A stretch of 64,000 bases of DNA from MWCO01 sp964488865 (GTDB lineage Bacteria; Myxococcota_A; Polyangia; Polyangiales; Polyangiaceae). How positions within the stretch are numbered: the stretch's first letter is position 1; each line of letters begins with the position of its first letter. The stretch is taken from assembly GCA_964488865.1 (NCBI GenBank), contig CAZAWR010000014.1, forward strand, positions 62,001 through 126,000. Direction: 5' to 3'. The notes beneath the pieces are model-generated. The model did not search any database and was not told where the DNA came from. It was given only the letters and a program-made list of their open reading frames with translations. Below, piece by piece: positions 1-9,084 of the stretch. The translations under genes were made by a program, and so were the position numbers.

Positions 1-594
1 GACGTGCAGGACACGCTCATCACGATCCTCTCCGAGAAGACGTTGCCCGTGCCGGAGCTCAACACGCAGGTGCGGGCGCGCAAGGGCTTCAACCTCATCG
101 CGACCGCGAACAACAGGGACAAGGGAGTAAATGACCTGTCCAGCGCGCTGAAGCGGCGCTTCAACACGGTGGTGCTCCCGGTCCCACGCAGCGAGAAGGA
201 GGAACTCGAGATCGTGCGGCAACGCGTGGAGAGCCTCGGACGCGCCCTCGAGCTTCCCGCGGACACGCCGCCCATCGAGGAGATCCGTCGCGTGGTCACC
301 ATCTTCCGTGAGCTTCGCGAGGGCAAGACCGCCGACGGGCGGACGAAGCTGAAGGTTCCGTCGGGGACGCTGTCCACGGCGGAAGCGATCTCCGTGGTGT
401 CGGGCGGCCTAGCGCTCGCTGCGCACTTCGGCGATGGGGCGTTGCGAGCCGCGGACCTCGCGTCGGGGCTCGTGGGAGCCGTGGTGAAGGACCCGGTGCA
501 GGACGTGGTCGTGTGGAAGGAGTACCTCGAAACAGTGGCGAAGGAACGCGACGGGTGGAAGGACCTGTACCGAGCGTGCCGGGAGACGTTGTAG
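1..594 (+). CDS. MoxR-family AAA+ ATPase, C-terminal part (YehL-like), 5' truncated
   Basis: The reading frame is open from the first base and ends at the TAG at 592-594, so only the last 197 codons are present and the Walker A/B part lies outside the window. Visible are the sensor-1 segment FNLIATANNRD, the arginine-finger/lid segment SSALKRRFN and a helical lid domain. MoxR ATPases act as chaperone-like remodelers that work with a von Willebrand factor A partner. Here the next plus-strand genes are a DUF5682 protein and a VWA protein, the same order as E. coli yehL-yehM-yehP, so assignment to the YehL branch rests mainly on context. The substrate of such modules is unknown. Confidence 0.85.
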   Translation, partial: DVQDTLITILSEKTLPVPELNTQVRARKGFNLIATANNRDKGVNDLSSALKRRFNTVVLPVPRSEKEELEIVRQRVESLGRALELPADTPPIEEIRRVVTIFRELREGKTADGRTKLKVPSGTLSTAEAISVVSGGLALAAHFGDGALRAADLASGLVGAVVKDPVQDVVVWKEYLETVAKERDGWKDLYRACRETL

Positions 595-606
595 GCGATA
601 CCAGGC

Positions 607-951
607 TCAGCCGCGGTCGAAGTGGTCCATGGTCTCGGGGATGGGGACGGAGATCTCGACGAATCCTGCGAACGCCCCGCCGCGAAACCACGGCATCTGG
701 TGGATGATCTTCCGGACGCCGCCCTTGCTTATCGTGTAGTGGTTCGGCTGGTGGGTTTCGTACAAGGCTCGAATCGTGCCTTGGGTGTGCTCTGGATGGC
801 AGTCGAACACGCTCTTGCCCACCAAGGCGACTCCGCCATCCTTGGCGAACGTGGCGCAGGCGCGCGCGTTCATGGCGACGATGGTACCGTGCTCGTCGGT
901 CACGGTAACGGCGGCGCCGAACTCCTCGATCCAGGCGTGTTCGGGATGCAT
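607..951 (-). CDS. Single PAS-domain protein
   Basis: Small (114 aa) stand-alone PAS domain: an N-terminal stretch AAVTVTDEHGTIVAMNARAC is typical of the PAS beta strands and N-cap, followed by VGKSVFDCHPEH and a C-terminal strand GAFAGFVEISVPIP. No output domain follows, so it probably acts as a ligand- or redox-sensing module for another protein. The ATG at 951 was chosen because the PAS fold begins right after it; an in-frame upstream start at 1017 would add 22 residues of unlikely composition. It converges on the MoxR gene with only 12 bp between the stop codons. Ligand and partner cannot be read from the sequence. Confidence 0.7.
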   Translation of the reverse strand: MHPEHAWIEEFGAAVTVTDEHGTIVAMNARACATFAKDGGVALVGKSVFDCHPEHTQGTIRALYETHQPNHYTISKGGVRKIIHQMPWFRGGAFAGFVEISVPIPETMDHFDRG

Positions 952-1083
952 GCCGGCGTGTGTATCACGACCCGACGACCTTGCCCACGACCGCCACCCG
1001 CGGTAGTCCACCTCCACCGTGACGGATGACCTTCAGCCGACCGTCGAGCACACCGGGCCTCGCTCGACGGGGAGGCTTGACCG

Positions 1084-3351
1084 ATGAGCGTGCATCTGCT
1101 TGGCATCCGACACCACGGCCCGGGCTCCGCCAGGAGCCTTCTGGGCGCCCTCACCCAGATCGCGCCGGACGTGATCCTGCTGGAGGGCCCCGCGGACGCA
1201 GAACCCCTCCTGCCCCTCGCCTCCCACGACGACATGGCCCCTCCCGTGGCCATGCTCCTGTACGAAGTGCAAGCCCCGTCGAACGCGCTCTTCTTCCCCT
1301 TCGCCTCCTTTTCCCCAGAGTGGAACGCGATCCGGTTCGGCCTTCGCACCGGCACGCCCATCCGACTGCTCGACCTCCCTGCGGCCACCACCCTCGCGCT
1401 CACGGACGAGCCGGAGGCCACCGAGCCCAAGGAAGCCTTGCCGCTTCTCCTTCGGGAGGACACCGACCCGGACCGCATCGAGCGCATGAAGGCATGGCGC
1501 GCAGACCCGCTGCTCGCGCTCGCACAGGCCGCGGGGTACGACGACAGCGAACGCTTCTGGGAGCGCCTGGTCGAGGAGCGCCAGGACGGCGCCCCTGTGT
1601 TCGAAGCCGTGGCCGAAGCCATGTCCGCCTTGCGACGGGAAGCCGACAAGGACCGGACCGCGGAGGACCGTCGCGAAAGCATGCGCGAGGCGCACATGCG
1701 GCAGGTGCTGCGAGGCGCACTGCGGGACGGGTTCCAGCGGATCGCGGTGGTGTGCGGGGCGTGGCACGTCCCCGCGCTGCAGGAGATTCCCCCCGAGTCC
1801 CGAGACCGTCCATGGCTCGCCCGACTCCCCCGTAAAAAAGTCGCCGCGACGTGGATCCCTTGGTCCCACGGGCGCCTGAGCTACGCCTCAGGCTACGGCG
1901 CAGGCGTTCACGCGCCGGGCTGGTATCACCACCTCTTCACCCAGCACGATCAGGTCGGCGTTCGTTGGCTCCACCGGATTGCGTTGCTGCTCCGCGAACG
2001 AGGGATAGATGCCTCTCCCGCGCAAGTCATCGACGCAAGCCGTCTGGCCGAAGCCCTCGCGGCCTTGCGAGGCCGACCCGCCGTGGGCCTCCAAGAGCTC
2101 CACGAAGCTGCGCGTTCGGTGATGCTCGGCGGGGATTCCGTACCCTGGGCGCTCGTGCACGACGAGCTCGTGCTGGGAGAAAGGATCGGCCAGGTTCCCC
2201 CCGAGACACCGATGGTCCCGCTCCAGCGCGACCTGACTGCCTTGCAGCGTCGCCTCCGGCTTCGCCCTGGCGACGGGGATCGCGACATCGTGCTCGACCT
2301 GCGAAGGGACCTGGATCGCGAGCGAAGTTGGCTGCTGCGACGCCTACGTATCCTCGACGTTCCCTGGGGCGAGGGCGGTGACCGCGGGGAGGGCAAGGGT
2401 ACCTTCAAGGAAGAGTGGACCCTCGGCTGGGACCCGGAGTTCGAAGTGCGCATCATCGAGGCGAGCCCCCACGGCGCGACGGTGGAGGCGGCAGCCACGA
2501 CGATTGCCTTGCAGCAGGCCGATCAGGCCCAATCCCTCCCCGCCCTCACAGAGCTGGCTCAAGAGGTCGTGTTCGCCGAACTGCCGGGCGCCATGCCTGG
2601 GGTGGTGGCCTGCGTCCAGCGCGAAGCCGCCGTGGCCTCCGACCTGACCCAGGTCATGCGCGCCTTGCCTCCGCTGGTGCACCTCATCCGTTACGGCGAT
2701 GTTCGAGGGACGCAAGCTGCCCCGGTCGAATCACTCGCTCAGGGGATGGTCGCCCGCGTGTGTGCCGGCCTTGCGACCGCCTCCCGCGCCCTGCGCGAAG
2801 ACGCCGCCGAGCCCGTAGTCCAGGGCATGACTGCCATGCACACGGCCGTGATGCTCATGGACCACCCCTCCGCGCTCGAGAGCTGGAGCGACGCGCTGGT
2901 GCAGGTGACCGATGACCCGAGGGGAACTCCCCTGCTACGCGGCAAAGCATGCCGCCTCGCGCTCGATGCGGGGCGCTTCGAAGAAGGCGACGCGACCGGC
3001 AGGCTCTCCCTTCACATGTCCCGCGCGTCGGAGCCGTCCCAGACCGCGGCATGGCTGGATGGCTTCCTACGGGGCAGTGGACAAGTCCTGGTCTACGACG
3101 ATGGGCTGTGGACCCTGGTCGACGAGTGGCTCGGGGGCTTGCGGGACGAGGACTTCGAAGCCTTGCTACCGATGCTTCGGAGGACGTTTTCGTCGTTCTC
3201 GGAGCCGGAGCGTCGCGGGATGGGAGAGAGAGCCAGAGCGACCTCGCGGCAGGGCAGCCGGCACGTTACGGGGGAATCGAGCTTCAACGCGGGGCGGGTG
3301 GCGCAGGTCGAACCCCTGCTGCGACTGATCCTCGGCCTGGAGGACGCATGA
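1084..3351 (+). CDS. DUF5682 family protein (YehM-like)
   Basis: 755 aa, close to the length of E. coli YehM (about 759 aa, from memory). Near the N-terminus are LLGIRHHGPGSA and VILLEGPAD, and near residue 220 VVCGAWHVPAL: two Gly-x-x-His motifs plus a glutamate, the pattern of the EreA/ChaN/TraB-like fold, so a metal-dependent hydrolase-like core is plausible. The remainder is a long helical region. The ATG at 1084 follows a GGAGG at good distance. The stop overlaps the start of the VWA gene by four bases (ATGA), indicating translational coupling. Known context: such proteins sit between a MoxR ATPase and a VWA protein. The function of the module is not established. Confidence 0.8.
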   Translation: MSVHLLGIRHHGPGSARSLLGALTQIAPDVILLEGPADAEPLLPLASHDDMAPPVAMLLYEVQAPSNALFFPFASFSPEWNAIRFGLRTGTPIRLLDLPAATTLALTDEPEATEPKEALPLLLREDTDPDRIERMKAWRADPLLALAQAAGYDDSERFWERLVEERQDGAPVFEAVAEAMSALRREADKDRTAEDRRESMREAHMRQVLRGALRDGFQRIAVVCGAWHVPALQEIPPESRDRPWLARLPRKKVAATWIPWSHGRLSYASGYGAGVHAPGWYHHLFTQHDQVGVRWLHRIALLLRERGIDASPAQVIDASRLAEALAALRGRPAVGLQELHEAARSVMLGGDSVPWALVHDELVLGERIGQVPPETPMVPLQRDLTALQRRLRLRPGDGDRDIVLDLRRDLDRERSWLLRRLRILDVPWGEGGDRGEGKGTFKEEWTLGWDPEFEVRIIEASPHGATVEAAATTIALQQADQAQSLPALTELAQEVVFAELPGAMPGVVACVQREAAVASDLTQVMRALPPLVHLIRYGDVRGTQAAPVESLAQGMVARVCAGLATASRALREDAAEPVVQGMTAMHTAVMLMDHPSALESWSDALVQVTDDPRGTPLLRGKACRLALDAGRFEEGDATGRLSLHMSRASEPSQTAAWLDGFLRGSGQVLVYDDGLWTLVDEWLGGLRDEDFEALLPMLRRTFSSFSEPERRGMGERARATSRQGSRHVTGESSFNAGRVAQVEPLLRLILGLEDA

Positions 3352-4556
3352 CAGCAGCTCCCGCCAAGCTCGCGAAGGAAGAAGAGCGGTTGCGCCGCTG
3401 GCGGCTCGTGCTGGGCGGGGGCAAGGCCGAAGGCACCGGCGTGGCGCTGCAGGGTCGCGACGGAGAGGTGGATGCCGCGCTCTCTGCCCTTTACGACAGC
3501 CCGCCCCGAGACCCGAAAACCACCTCCCGACGGAAGAAGCCATCGGGCGGATTGAACGCCTCCGCACCGCGCGTGGCGCGCTGGCTGGGAGAGATCCGGC
3601 GCTTGTTTCCTTCCTCCGTCGTGCAGGTCCTGCAGCGCGACGCGCTGGACCGGCTTGGAATCGAGCGCATGTTGCTCGAGCCTGAGCTGCTGGAGCTCGT
3701 GCATCCCGACGTGAACTTGACGGCCACGCTGCTGGCGCTGCGCTCCGCGATCCCGGCGCGGAGCAAGGAGCTCGTTCGCAAGGTGGTGCGTCGTGTGGTG
3801 CAGGACCTGATGCAGCGGCTGGACGAGCCGATGCGCCAGGCGGTGACGGGATCCCTGCAGAGATCCGAGCGAACGCGACGCCCTCGCCCGGGCGACATCG
3901 ACTGGAACCGCACCATCCTGCGCAATCTCCGGCACTACCAGCCCCAGAGCAAGACGATCGTGCCCGAGAAGTGGGTCGGGTTCGGACGACGCCACCCTGC
4001 CCTGCGCGACATCATCCTGTGCGTGGACCAGAGCGGCTCGATGGGATCGTCGCTCATCTACTCGTGCTTGTATGCGAGTGTGCTGGCGTCGATCCCGGCG
4101 CTCAGGACGCGACTGGTGGTGTTCGACACGGCCGTGGTGGACCTGACCGATCAGCTTCGGGAAGACCCGGTGGATCTGTTGCTGGGGGTACAGCTCGGCG
4201 GGGGGACCGACATCGAGCAGGCGTTGCGGTATTGCGCAGGGTTGGTGACGCGTCCCGAGGACACGGTGCTCGTGTTGCTGTCGGACCTGTTCGAGGGAGC
4301 CAGCCGGCACAAGGCGCTTCGACATGTCGCCGGGCTCGTGCAGCGCGGAGTTCAGGTGATCTCGCTGCTCGCACTCGACGACGACGGCCAGCCTTCGCAC
4401 GATCAGGACTTCGCCCGGTCCCTGGCGTCCATGGGGGTGGCGTGTTTCGCGTGCACGCCCGACCGGTTTCCCGATCTGATGGCCGAATCGCTGGCGAAGC
4501 GCGATGTCGCAGGGTGGGCATCGCGGCAGGGCATCTTCGTGGCCCGGGGCTCGTGA
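3348..4556 (+). CDS. von Willebrand factor A domain protein (YehP-like)
   Basis: 402 aa starting at the ATG that overlaps the stop of the DUF5682 gene. The N-terminal half is helical and basic. The C-terminal half is a VWA domain with the MIDAS motif ILCVDQSGSMGSS (Asp-x-Ser-x-Ser), a later threonine in GGGTDIEQAL and a third metal-binding aspartate in VLLSDLFEG. VWA proteins of this kind are the adaptor partners of MoxR ATPases. The four-base overlap and the gene order MoxR-DUF5682-VWA argue that the three products form one complex. Frames extending further upstream run inside the DUF5682 gene and are not credible. Confidence 0.85.
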   Translation: MTAAPAKLAKEEERLRRWRLVLGGGKAEGTGVALQGRDGEVDAALSALYDSPPRDPKTTSRRKKPSGGLNASAPRVARWLGEIRRLFPSSVVQVLQRDALDRLGIERMLLEPELLELVHPDVNLTATLLALRSAIPARSKELVRKVVRRVVQDLMQRLDEPMRQAVTGSLQRSERTRRPRPGDIDWNRTILRNLRHYQPQSKTIVPEKWVGFGRRHPALRDIILCVDQSGSMGSSLIYSCLYASVLASIPALRTRLVVFDTAVVDLTDQLREDPVDLLLGVQLGGGTDIEQALRYCAGLVTRPEDTVLVLLSDLFEGASRHKALRHVAGLVQRGVQVISLLALDDDGQPSHDQDFARSLASMGVACFACTPDRFPDLMAESLAKRDVAGWASRQGIFVARGS

Positions 4557-4749
4557 GTTCGGGGGGAGACCAGTCGTGTGAGCCGCAGATGGCGTTGGTG
4601 GTAATTGCGGACGCACATCCGCACAAGCAACGAAACCATCTGCGATTCTCTGCGAAATCTGCGGCCAACTCCGATGCGTCCGGACCTGAGGGCATCGGGC
4701 TCGGTTGTTTCCTGCTGAGCGCTACGGTAAGAGGCGTCGGCAACGGAGC
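4557..4749. other. Intergenic region with nested inverted repeats
   Basis: Between the VWA gene and the first kinase. CCGCAGATGG at 4583-4592 can pair with CCATCTGCG at 4636-4644 or with ATCTGCGG at 4657-4664, and inside lies a small hairpin TGCGGA/TCCGCA (4606-4611 with 4618-4623). The alternative pairings suggest a transcript structure, perhaps a terminator for the YehLMP-like unit. There is no T-run, so a factor-independent terminator is not clear. Confidence 0.4.
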
Positions 4750-5850
4750 ATGGCGGAGCGGCAGCAGAGGATCGAGGAGCGCTACCGGGTCGAACATCGC
4801 GTCGGCCATGGGGCGACAGCCACCCTTTACGCGGCCACGAACTTGCTGACCGGTGAACGCGTGGCGATGAAAGTCCTCCATCCCCACCACGCGAAGACCA
4901 AGTCCCTTCGTGCGAGATTCCTGAGGGAAGCCCAAACCGTACAACGCCTGACCACCTTGCACGCAGTACAGGTGTTCGATGTCGGGGAGATGGACGACGG
5001 ACGCCCGGCCGTGGTGATGGAGCTGCTCGACGGCAGCACACTCGAGCGCGTGCTGGCAGAGACGGCAGGTCCTCTCTCCCAGGAGCGCGCGCTGTTCATC
5101 GTCGACCAGATCGCCGAGGCGCTTCAAGACGCGCATGACAACGGCGTAGTTCACCGGGATCTCAAGCCCGAGAACGTGTTCTTGCTCGGGGCAGGGACCC
5201 ACGACTGGGTGAAGGTCGTGGACTTCGGTTTGTCGAAGCTGCTCGGGGACCAGGGCACCCTGCTCACGCGGACGGGCATGATCATGGGGTCCCCGGTGTA
5301 CATGGCGCCCGAGCAGATGGCGGCGCGCAAGGACATCGACCATCGCGTCGACGTATATTCCCTCGGCGTGATGCTCTACGAGATGCTGGCAGGGGTCTCG
5401 CCCTTCGCCGAGGCCACGGACTTCTCGACGTTGCTGAGAATGACCACGCTGGGGGCATCTCCCCTCTCGACCCATCGCAACGACTTGCCGTCCAGGCTGG
5501 TGGATGTCGTGGCGCGAGCGATGGAGCCCGACCTGGCATGGCGGATCGCCACGATGCAGTCGTTTCGATCCTTGCTATCGCCCCACTGGAGCGGGAAGCG
5601 GCCACGCCCGATGGGGCGAGACTCGTTCCATCCTCGCCAGTTGGATGACGAGCCGACGATGTACGACCCTCGCCGGGTATCGGGGCTTGCGGTCACGCAG
5701 CTTGCGGAAGGCGGGCCGACGTCACCGCCCGAAGTGGGGATCCGGGTTTCTCTGGCCTCGCACCCCGGAGAGGAGTCGCAGACCTCGCGCCGCGACCTTC
5801 CCTCGGACGCGGCCCCCGTTCGGCGAGGTATTCGACGCGACAAGGGATGA
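4750..5850 (+). CDS. Hanks-type serine/threonine protein kinase, soluble
   Basis: 366 aa from the ATG at 4750. All kinase landmarks are visible: Gly loop VGHGATATLY (residues 18-27), invariant Lys41 in VAMKVL, catalytic loop HRDLKPEN with Asp137, DFG with Asp158, and APE at 186-188. After the catalytic domain (to about residue 285) comes a roughly 80-residue polar tail with no membrane span, so the enzyme is probably cytoplasmic. An in-frame TTG at 4705 would add 15 residues of Arg-rich sequence. It is followed by a small gene of unknown role. The substrate is unknown. Confidence 0.9.
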   Translation: MAERQQRIEERYRVEHRVGHGATATLYAATNLLTGERVAMKVLHPHHAKTKSLRARFLREAQTVQRLTTLHAVQVFDVGEMDDGRPAVVMELLDGSTLERVLAETAGPLSQERALFIVDQIAEALQDAHDNGVVHRDLKPENVFLLGAGTHDWVKVVDFGLSKLLGDQGTLLTRTGMIMGSPVYMAPEQMAARKDIDHRVDVYSLGVMLYEMLAGVSPFAEATDFSTLLRMTTLGASPLSTHRNDLPSRLVDVVARAMEPDLAWRIATMQSFRSLLSPHWSGKRPRPMGRDSFHPRQLDDEPTMYDPRRVSGLAVTQLAEGGPTSPPEVGIRVSLASHPGEESQTSRRDLPSDAAPVRRGIRRDKG

Positions 5851-5957
5851 GGACGAGAACTCGGCCCCGGCCAACCGCTGCGTCGTTGCATGGAGCGTGC
5901 TGGCAGGTATCTTGTAGGCTGTAGACGGCACGTGTCGTCGCGGGAATTGGGTGCCCC

Positions 5958-6257
5958 ATGTCCTGGGAACGAATTGTGGAAGCGCGGGTGCAGGAATGGC
6001 TGAACAGGCCGGCGAAGGAGCGAGAGCGCCCCGCCTCGGAAGGCCCTGTGGCCCCCCTCGAGGTGCAGCTTCTACACGACGTCCTCGGTCTGTTCGAAGA
6101 AGCGCGCTCGTGCGACGACGACACGAAGGCTGCAAGCTTGCGAAGACAGGCGGATGCGATTCAGACGCGGCTGATGGTCGTGCTCGAGGATTCCGGGCGG
6201 CCGCTCACGGCCCAGCACTTCGCCAGGGTCCTGCAGGAAGCTCGGTTGCGTCGGTAG
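5958..6257 (+). CDS. Small conserved-looking hypothetical protein
   Basis: 99 aa, charged and largely helical, with an N-terminal segment WERIVEARVQEWLNRP that faintly resembles the start of DnaJ-related DUF1992 proteins; the similarity is too weak for a call. No signal peptide or membrane span. It lies between the soluble kinase and the PEGA-domain gene on the same strand, 107 bp after the kinase stop. A strong inverted repeat follows 20 bp after its stop. Codon choice (G/C at third positions) supports a real gene. Confidence 0.6.
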   Translation: MSWERIVEARVQEWLNRPAKERERPASEGPVAPLEVQLLHDVLGLFEEARSCDDDTKAASLRRQADAIQTRLMVVLEDSGRPLTAQHFARVLQEARLRR

Positions 6258-6276
6258 TGCTGTGCGCGTTGTGAGC

Positions 6277-6301
6277 CGCGAGTCGCGAAGCTCGACTCGC
6301 G
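6277..6301. terminator. Hairpin after the small gene; overlaps a possible promoter
   Basis: CGCGAGTCG (6277-6285) and CGACTCGCG (6293-6301) form a perfect 9-bp stem with a 7-base loop, 20 bp after the stop codon of the preceding gene. There is no T-run. The core CGAGTCG/CGACTCG resembles the stems of the tandem array near 23.3 kb. It could be a terminator or an operator for the next gene, since it covers the candidate -35 region. Confidence 0.45.
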
Positions 6302-6321
6302 AAGCGCGACTGCCGTATACT
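6292..6321 (+). promoter_or_regulatory. Possible sigma-70-type promoter, near-leaderless start
   Basis: TCGACT (6292-6297) and TATACT (6316-6321) are 18 bp apart and resemble -35 and -10 elements. The predicted transcript would begin only a few bases before the ATG at 6331, so the message would be leaderless or nearly so, which fits the absence of a Shine-Dalgarno site there. This is pattern matching only. Confidence 0.3.
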
Positions 6322-6330
6322 ACTTTCGTG

Positions 6331-7365
6331 ATGGTCTATCCCCCCTCTCGTTCCAGGAGCGGTCGCGCATGGCATGCGTGCGCGCTCGCGGCGATGGTTG
6401 CGCTGTCCCCGGGCCTCGACCCGCAGCTTGCCTACGCGCAGGACCAGGCCGCCGTCAGCAAGGCCAGGCAACAATTCCAGCAGGCAATCTCGGCGCAGGC
6501 AGCCGGCAACTGGGCCGGCGCGCTCTCGCTCCTCCGCGAGGTGGCAGCGATCAAAATGACCCCCCAGGTCCGCTACAACATCGCCCTGTGCGAGGAAAAC
6601 CTCGGCCAGCTCGTTGCCGCCCTGGGCAACTACGAGCTCGCCGCAAGCGACGCCAAGGCCGCGAACGCTGCCGACGTCGAACGCATCGTGGCGGCGCGCC
6701 TCGAGCCGCTGCGGCCGCGCATCCCCAAGGTCATCGTGGAACGCACGGAGTCTTCGCGCCTGGCCACCATCTCAATCGACGGGGTGCAGCTGGGAGGGAC
6801 CATGATCGGCAAAGAGCTACCGGTCGATCCCGGGGCGCACGAGGTTGAGGCGAAAGCCAGAGGCTACGAGCCATTCAGCGAGACGTTCGAGATCGCGGAG
6901 AAGGAGCAGAAGACGATCCAGATCTCCCTCGTCCCGCTACCCACGGGAGTCGAAGCCGTCGGGACAGCCAGCACGACGACCACCGGCCCCGCGGCCGACA
7001 CGGGAACCACCAGGCGTTCGCCAAGCCTCCTGCCCTACGTCGTGGGCGGCGCTGGCGTCGCCAGCCTTGCTGCCTCGGGCGTCTTCTACATGCTGCGGGG
7101 CAGCACGATGGACGACCTCGACGCCCTGTGCGGAACGAATCGCGACGATTGCCCCGCCAATAGCGAGAGCACGTTCGACAAGGGCAAGACCTACACGACG
7201 CTCGCCAACGTCACGCTTGGTCTCGGGATCGTCGGGGTGGGCGCGGGAGTCGTGCTGTACCTCACGGACACCGGGTCGGCTCAGGAGCCAGCACGAACCG
7301 CCATCGGGGTGAGCCCGTCCGGTCCGAACGCGTCGGTCGGCGCGACCTTCGTCGGACAGTTCTGA
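6331..7365 (+). CDS. PEGA-domain envelope protein with TPR-like region and two membrane helices
   Basis: 344 aa. A signal peptide ends near residue 37 (Ala-Tyr-Ala then Gln). Residues about 40-115 are helical and TPR-like (FQQAISAQAAGNWAGALSL, RYNIALCEENLGQ). A PEGA domain follows near 145-205 (ATISIDGVQLGGTMIGKE, DPGAHEVEAKARGYEPF). Near 235-258 and 292-313 are two hydrophobic helices separated by a short Cys-containing loop. This layout is common in myxobacteria, often beside Ser/Thr kinases, as here with kinases on both sides. PEGA domains are thought to bind cell-surface components. It converges on the second kinase with 13 bp between stops. Confidence 0.8.
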   Translation: MVYPPSRSRSGRAWHACALAAMVALSPGLDPQLAYAQDQAAVSKARQQFQQAISAQAAGNWAGALSLLREVAAIKMTPQVRYNIALCEENLGQLVAALGNYELAASDAKAANAADVERIVAARLEPLRPRIPKVIVERTESSRLATISIDGVQLGGTMIGKELPVDPGAHEVEAKARGYEPFSETFEIAEKEQKTIQISLVPLPTGVEAVGTASTTTTGPAADTGTTRRSPSLLPYVVGGAGVASLAASGVFYMLRGSTMDDLDALCGTNRDDCPANSESTFDKGKTYTTLANVTLGLGIVGVGAGVVLYLTDTGSAQEPARTAIGVSPSGPNASVGATFVGQF

Positions 7366-7378
7366 GGGGAGCCCAGCG

Positions 7379-9034
7379 TCAGAATCCGGGGTCTCGGATC
7401 TCCGAAGCCCCGTGGGTGGACTTGGGAGCGGTGGAAGGAGCCGTCGGCTGGGCGGTGGCAGTCACCCTGGTCTTTGGTACCGCCTTCGGTCCTGCCACGG
7501 CCGAGGCGGACGCAGGGGGCTCGACGAAATCGGGCGCCGTCGGGGCGGGCTCGGCCAGGTCGCTGGCGTCTACCTCCTTCACGACGGGAACCTCGGGCTC
7601 GGTGGGAGGTGCCGACACGGTGACCGTCTGCGGAGGAGCGGTGACACCCGTCGCTGAGGCGGCGGGCACCGGCTCGCGACTCCTCAGCGTGAGAACGACC
7701 ACGACCCCGGAGATGGCCGCCACGAGAAGCGCGGCCACGGCGATCCACGTGGCAGCGGAGATGCGCTTGCGATGGGACGCCCGTGGGATCGAGGGGGGAA
7801 GCAGCAGCGGTGCGGACTCGAGGGACTGAGCGAGCGAGGGGCCGGTGGTCTCGGCGTTGCTTCGGCCTTCGAAAGACCACCGCTCCGACTTGGGGTCCGA
7901 CCCGTCCTTGGATTTCGATGTTCCTGTGACGGTCGACGAAGTCACCGCGGACAAGGGAGTCAAGCCCGAGCCTGTCGTCTCCGACGGGATCCGGCGGGGA
8001 GGCCGAAAGGTCGGTGACTTGCGATGGTCGGCCACATCCAGAGCCTCGCGAATGATCTCGCGACGTTTCTCGAGTCGGTCCCCGACCAGGTTCCGGACGA
8101 ACGACGAGACCTCCTCGTCCGTGCTCGCGCGCATGGACGACGGAAGAGCTTGATCCAGCGCGCGCAGGAAGTCGTTCGCCGTCGGGAATCGCTTCGCCGG
8201 GTCCTTCTCGAGGGCCTGCATGATCGTCAGGTCGAGCTTCGGCGGGAACCCTGGCATGAGCTTGCTCGGATGGCATACGCGAGCATCCGAGCAGGTGTTC
8301 ATGATCGTGGCCGCGTCGTTCTCACGTCGCAGCGGGTGCTTGCCCGTGGCCATCATGAACAGCACGATGCCGAGAGAGAAGATGTCGCTGCGGCGGTCGA
8401 CGTTATCTCCGCGCGCTTGCTCCGGGGCCATGTACGGGATCTTGCCTTTGACCTGGCCGGCGACGGTTTCGCCTCCTGCACGTCCTTGGGCCTTGGCGAC
8501 ACCGAAGTCGACGAGCTTGGCCACCCCCTCGCCGGTGATGAGCACGTTCTGGGGTGAGATGTCGCGATGCACCACGCCGTAGAGCTTGCCTGCGTCGTCG
8601 CGCAGTTCGTGCGCGGCGTGGAGCCCAGCGGCGAGTTGCATGGTGACGCGCACCGCAACGGACAGGGGTACCCCACCTTTCTTGGCGGCCTCCTTGAGGA
8701 TCACGTGCAACGGCTCGCCATCGATCCACTCCATGACGAGGTACAGAACGCCCTTGTCCTCGCCGAGGTCGAGGATCTCGACCACGTGGGGGTGGCGGAT
8801 CTTGCTCGCGAGGGAGGCCTCATCGAGAAACATCTGTTCGAACTGCGGATCCTCGGTCATCTCCGAACGGATGGTCTTCACGGCCACGAGCTTCTGGAAA
8901 CCGCGCGTGCCCTTCATCCGCGCGGCAAAGACCACCGCCATGCCCCCCTTCGCGATCGGAATGAGCAACTCGTAGCGACCCAGCGTGTGCCCGGCACCCA
9001 CGTCACCAATCGTTGTCAGAGCTGCTTCTTCCAT
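7379..9034 (-). CDS. Transmembrane Hanks-type serine/threonine protein kinase
   Basis: 551 aa. Kinase domain at about residues 20-295: Gly loop IAKGGMAVVF, Lys53 in VAVKTI, Glu72, catalytic loop HRDISPQN with Asp158 (the Ser-Pro-x-Asn variant is frequent in myxobacterial kinases), DFG with Asp176, APE near 203-205. A Ser/Thr-rich juxtamembrane linker leads to a single membrane helix at 428-450, then a Pro/Ala/Thr-rich tail of about 100 residues outside the membrane with no recognisable sensor domain. The ATG at 9034 was chosen because the kinase fold begins right after it; an open extension to 9220 has no support. The signal it senses is unknown. Confidence 0.92.
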   Translation of the reverse strand: MEEAALTTIGDVGAGHTLGRYELLIPIAKGGMAVVFAARMKGTRGFQKLVAVKTIRSEMTEDPQFEQMFLDEASLASKIRHPHVVEILDLGEDKGVLYLVMEWIDGEPLHVILKEAAKKGGVPLSVAVRVTMQLAAGLHAAHELRDDAGKLYGVVHRDISPQNVLITGEGVAKLVDFGVAKAQGRAGGETVAGQVKGKIPYMAPEQARGDNVDRRSDIFSLGIVLFMMATGKHPLRRENDAATIMNTCSDARVCHPSKLMPGFPPKLDLTIMQALEKDPAKRFPTANDFLRALDQALPSSMRASTDEEVSSFVRNLVGDRLEKRREIIREALDVADHRKSPTFRPPRRIPSETTGSGLTPLSAVTSSTVTGTSKSKDGSDPKSERWSFEGRSNAETTGPSLAQSLESAPLLLPPSIPRASHRKRISAATWIAVAALLVAAISGVVVVLTLRSREPVPAASATGVTAPPQTVTVSAPPTEPEVPVVKEVDASDLAEPAPTAPDFVEPPASASAVAGPKAVPKTRVTATAQPTAPSTAPKSTHGASEIRDPGF

Positions 9035-9084
9035 CCCTGTCCGGTTCCCGATCGACCACGAAGGCTCCCGTGGTCCGAGAGATT

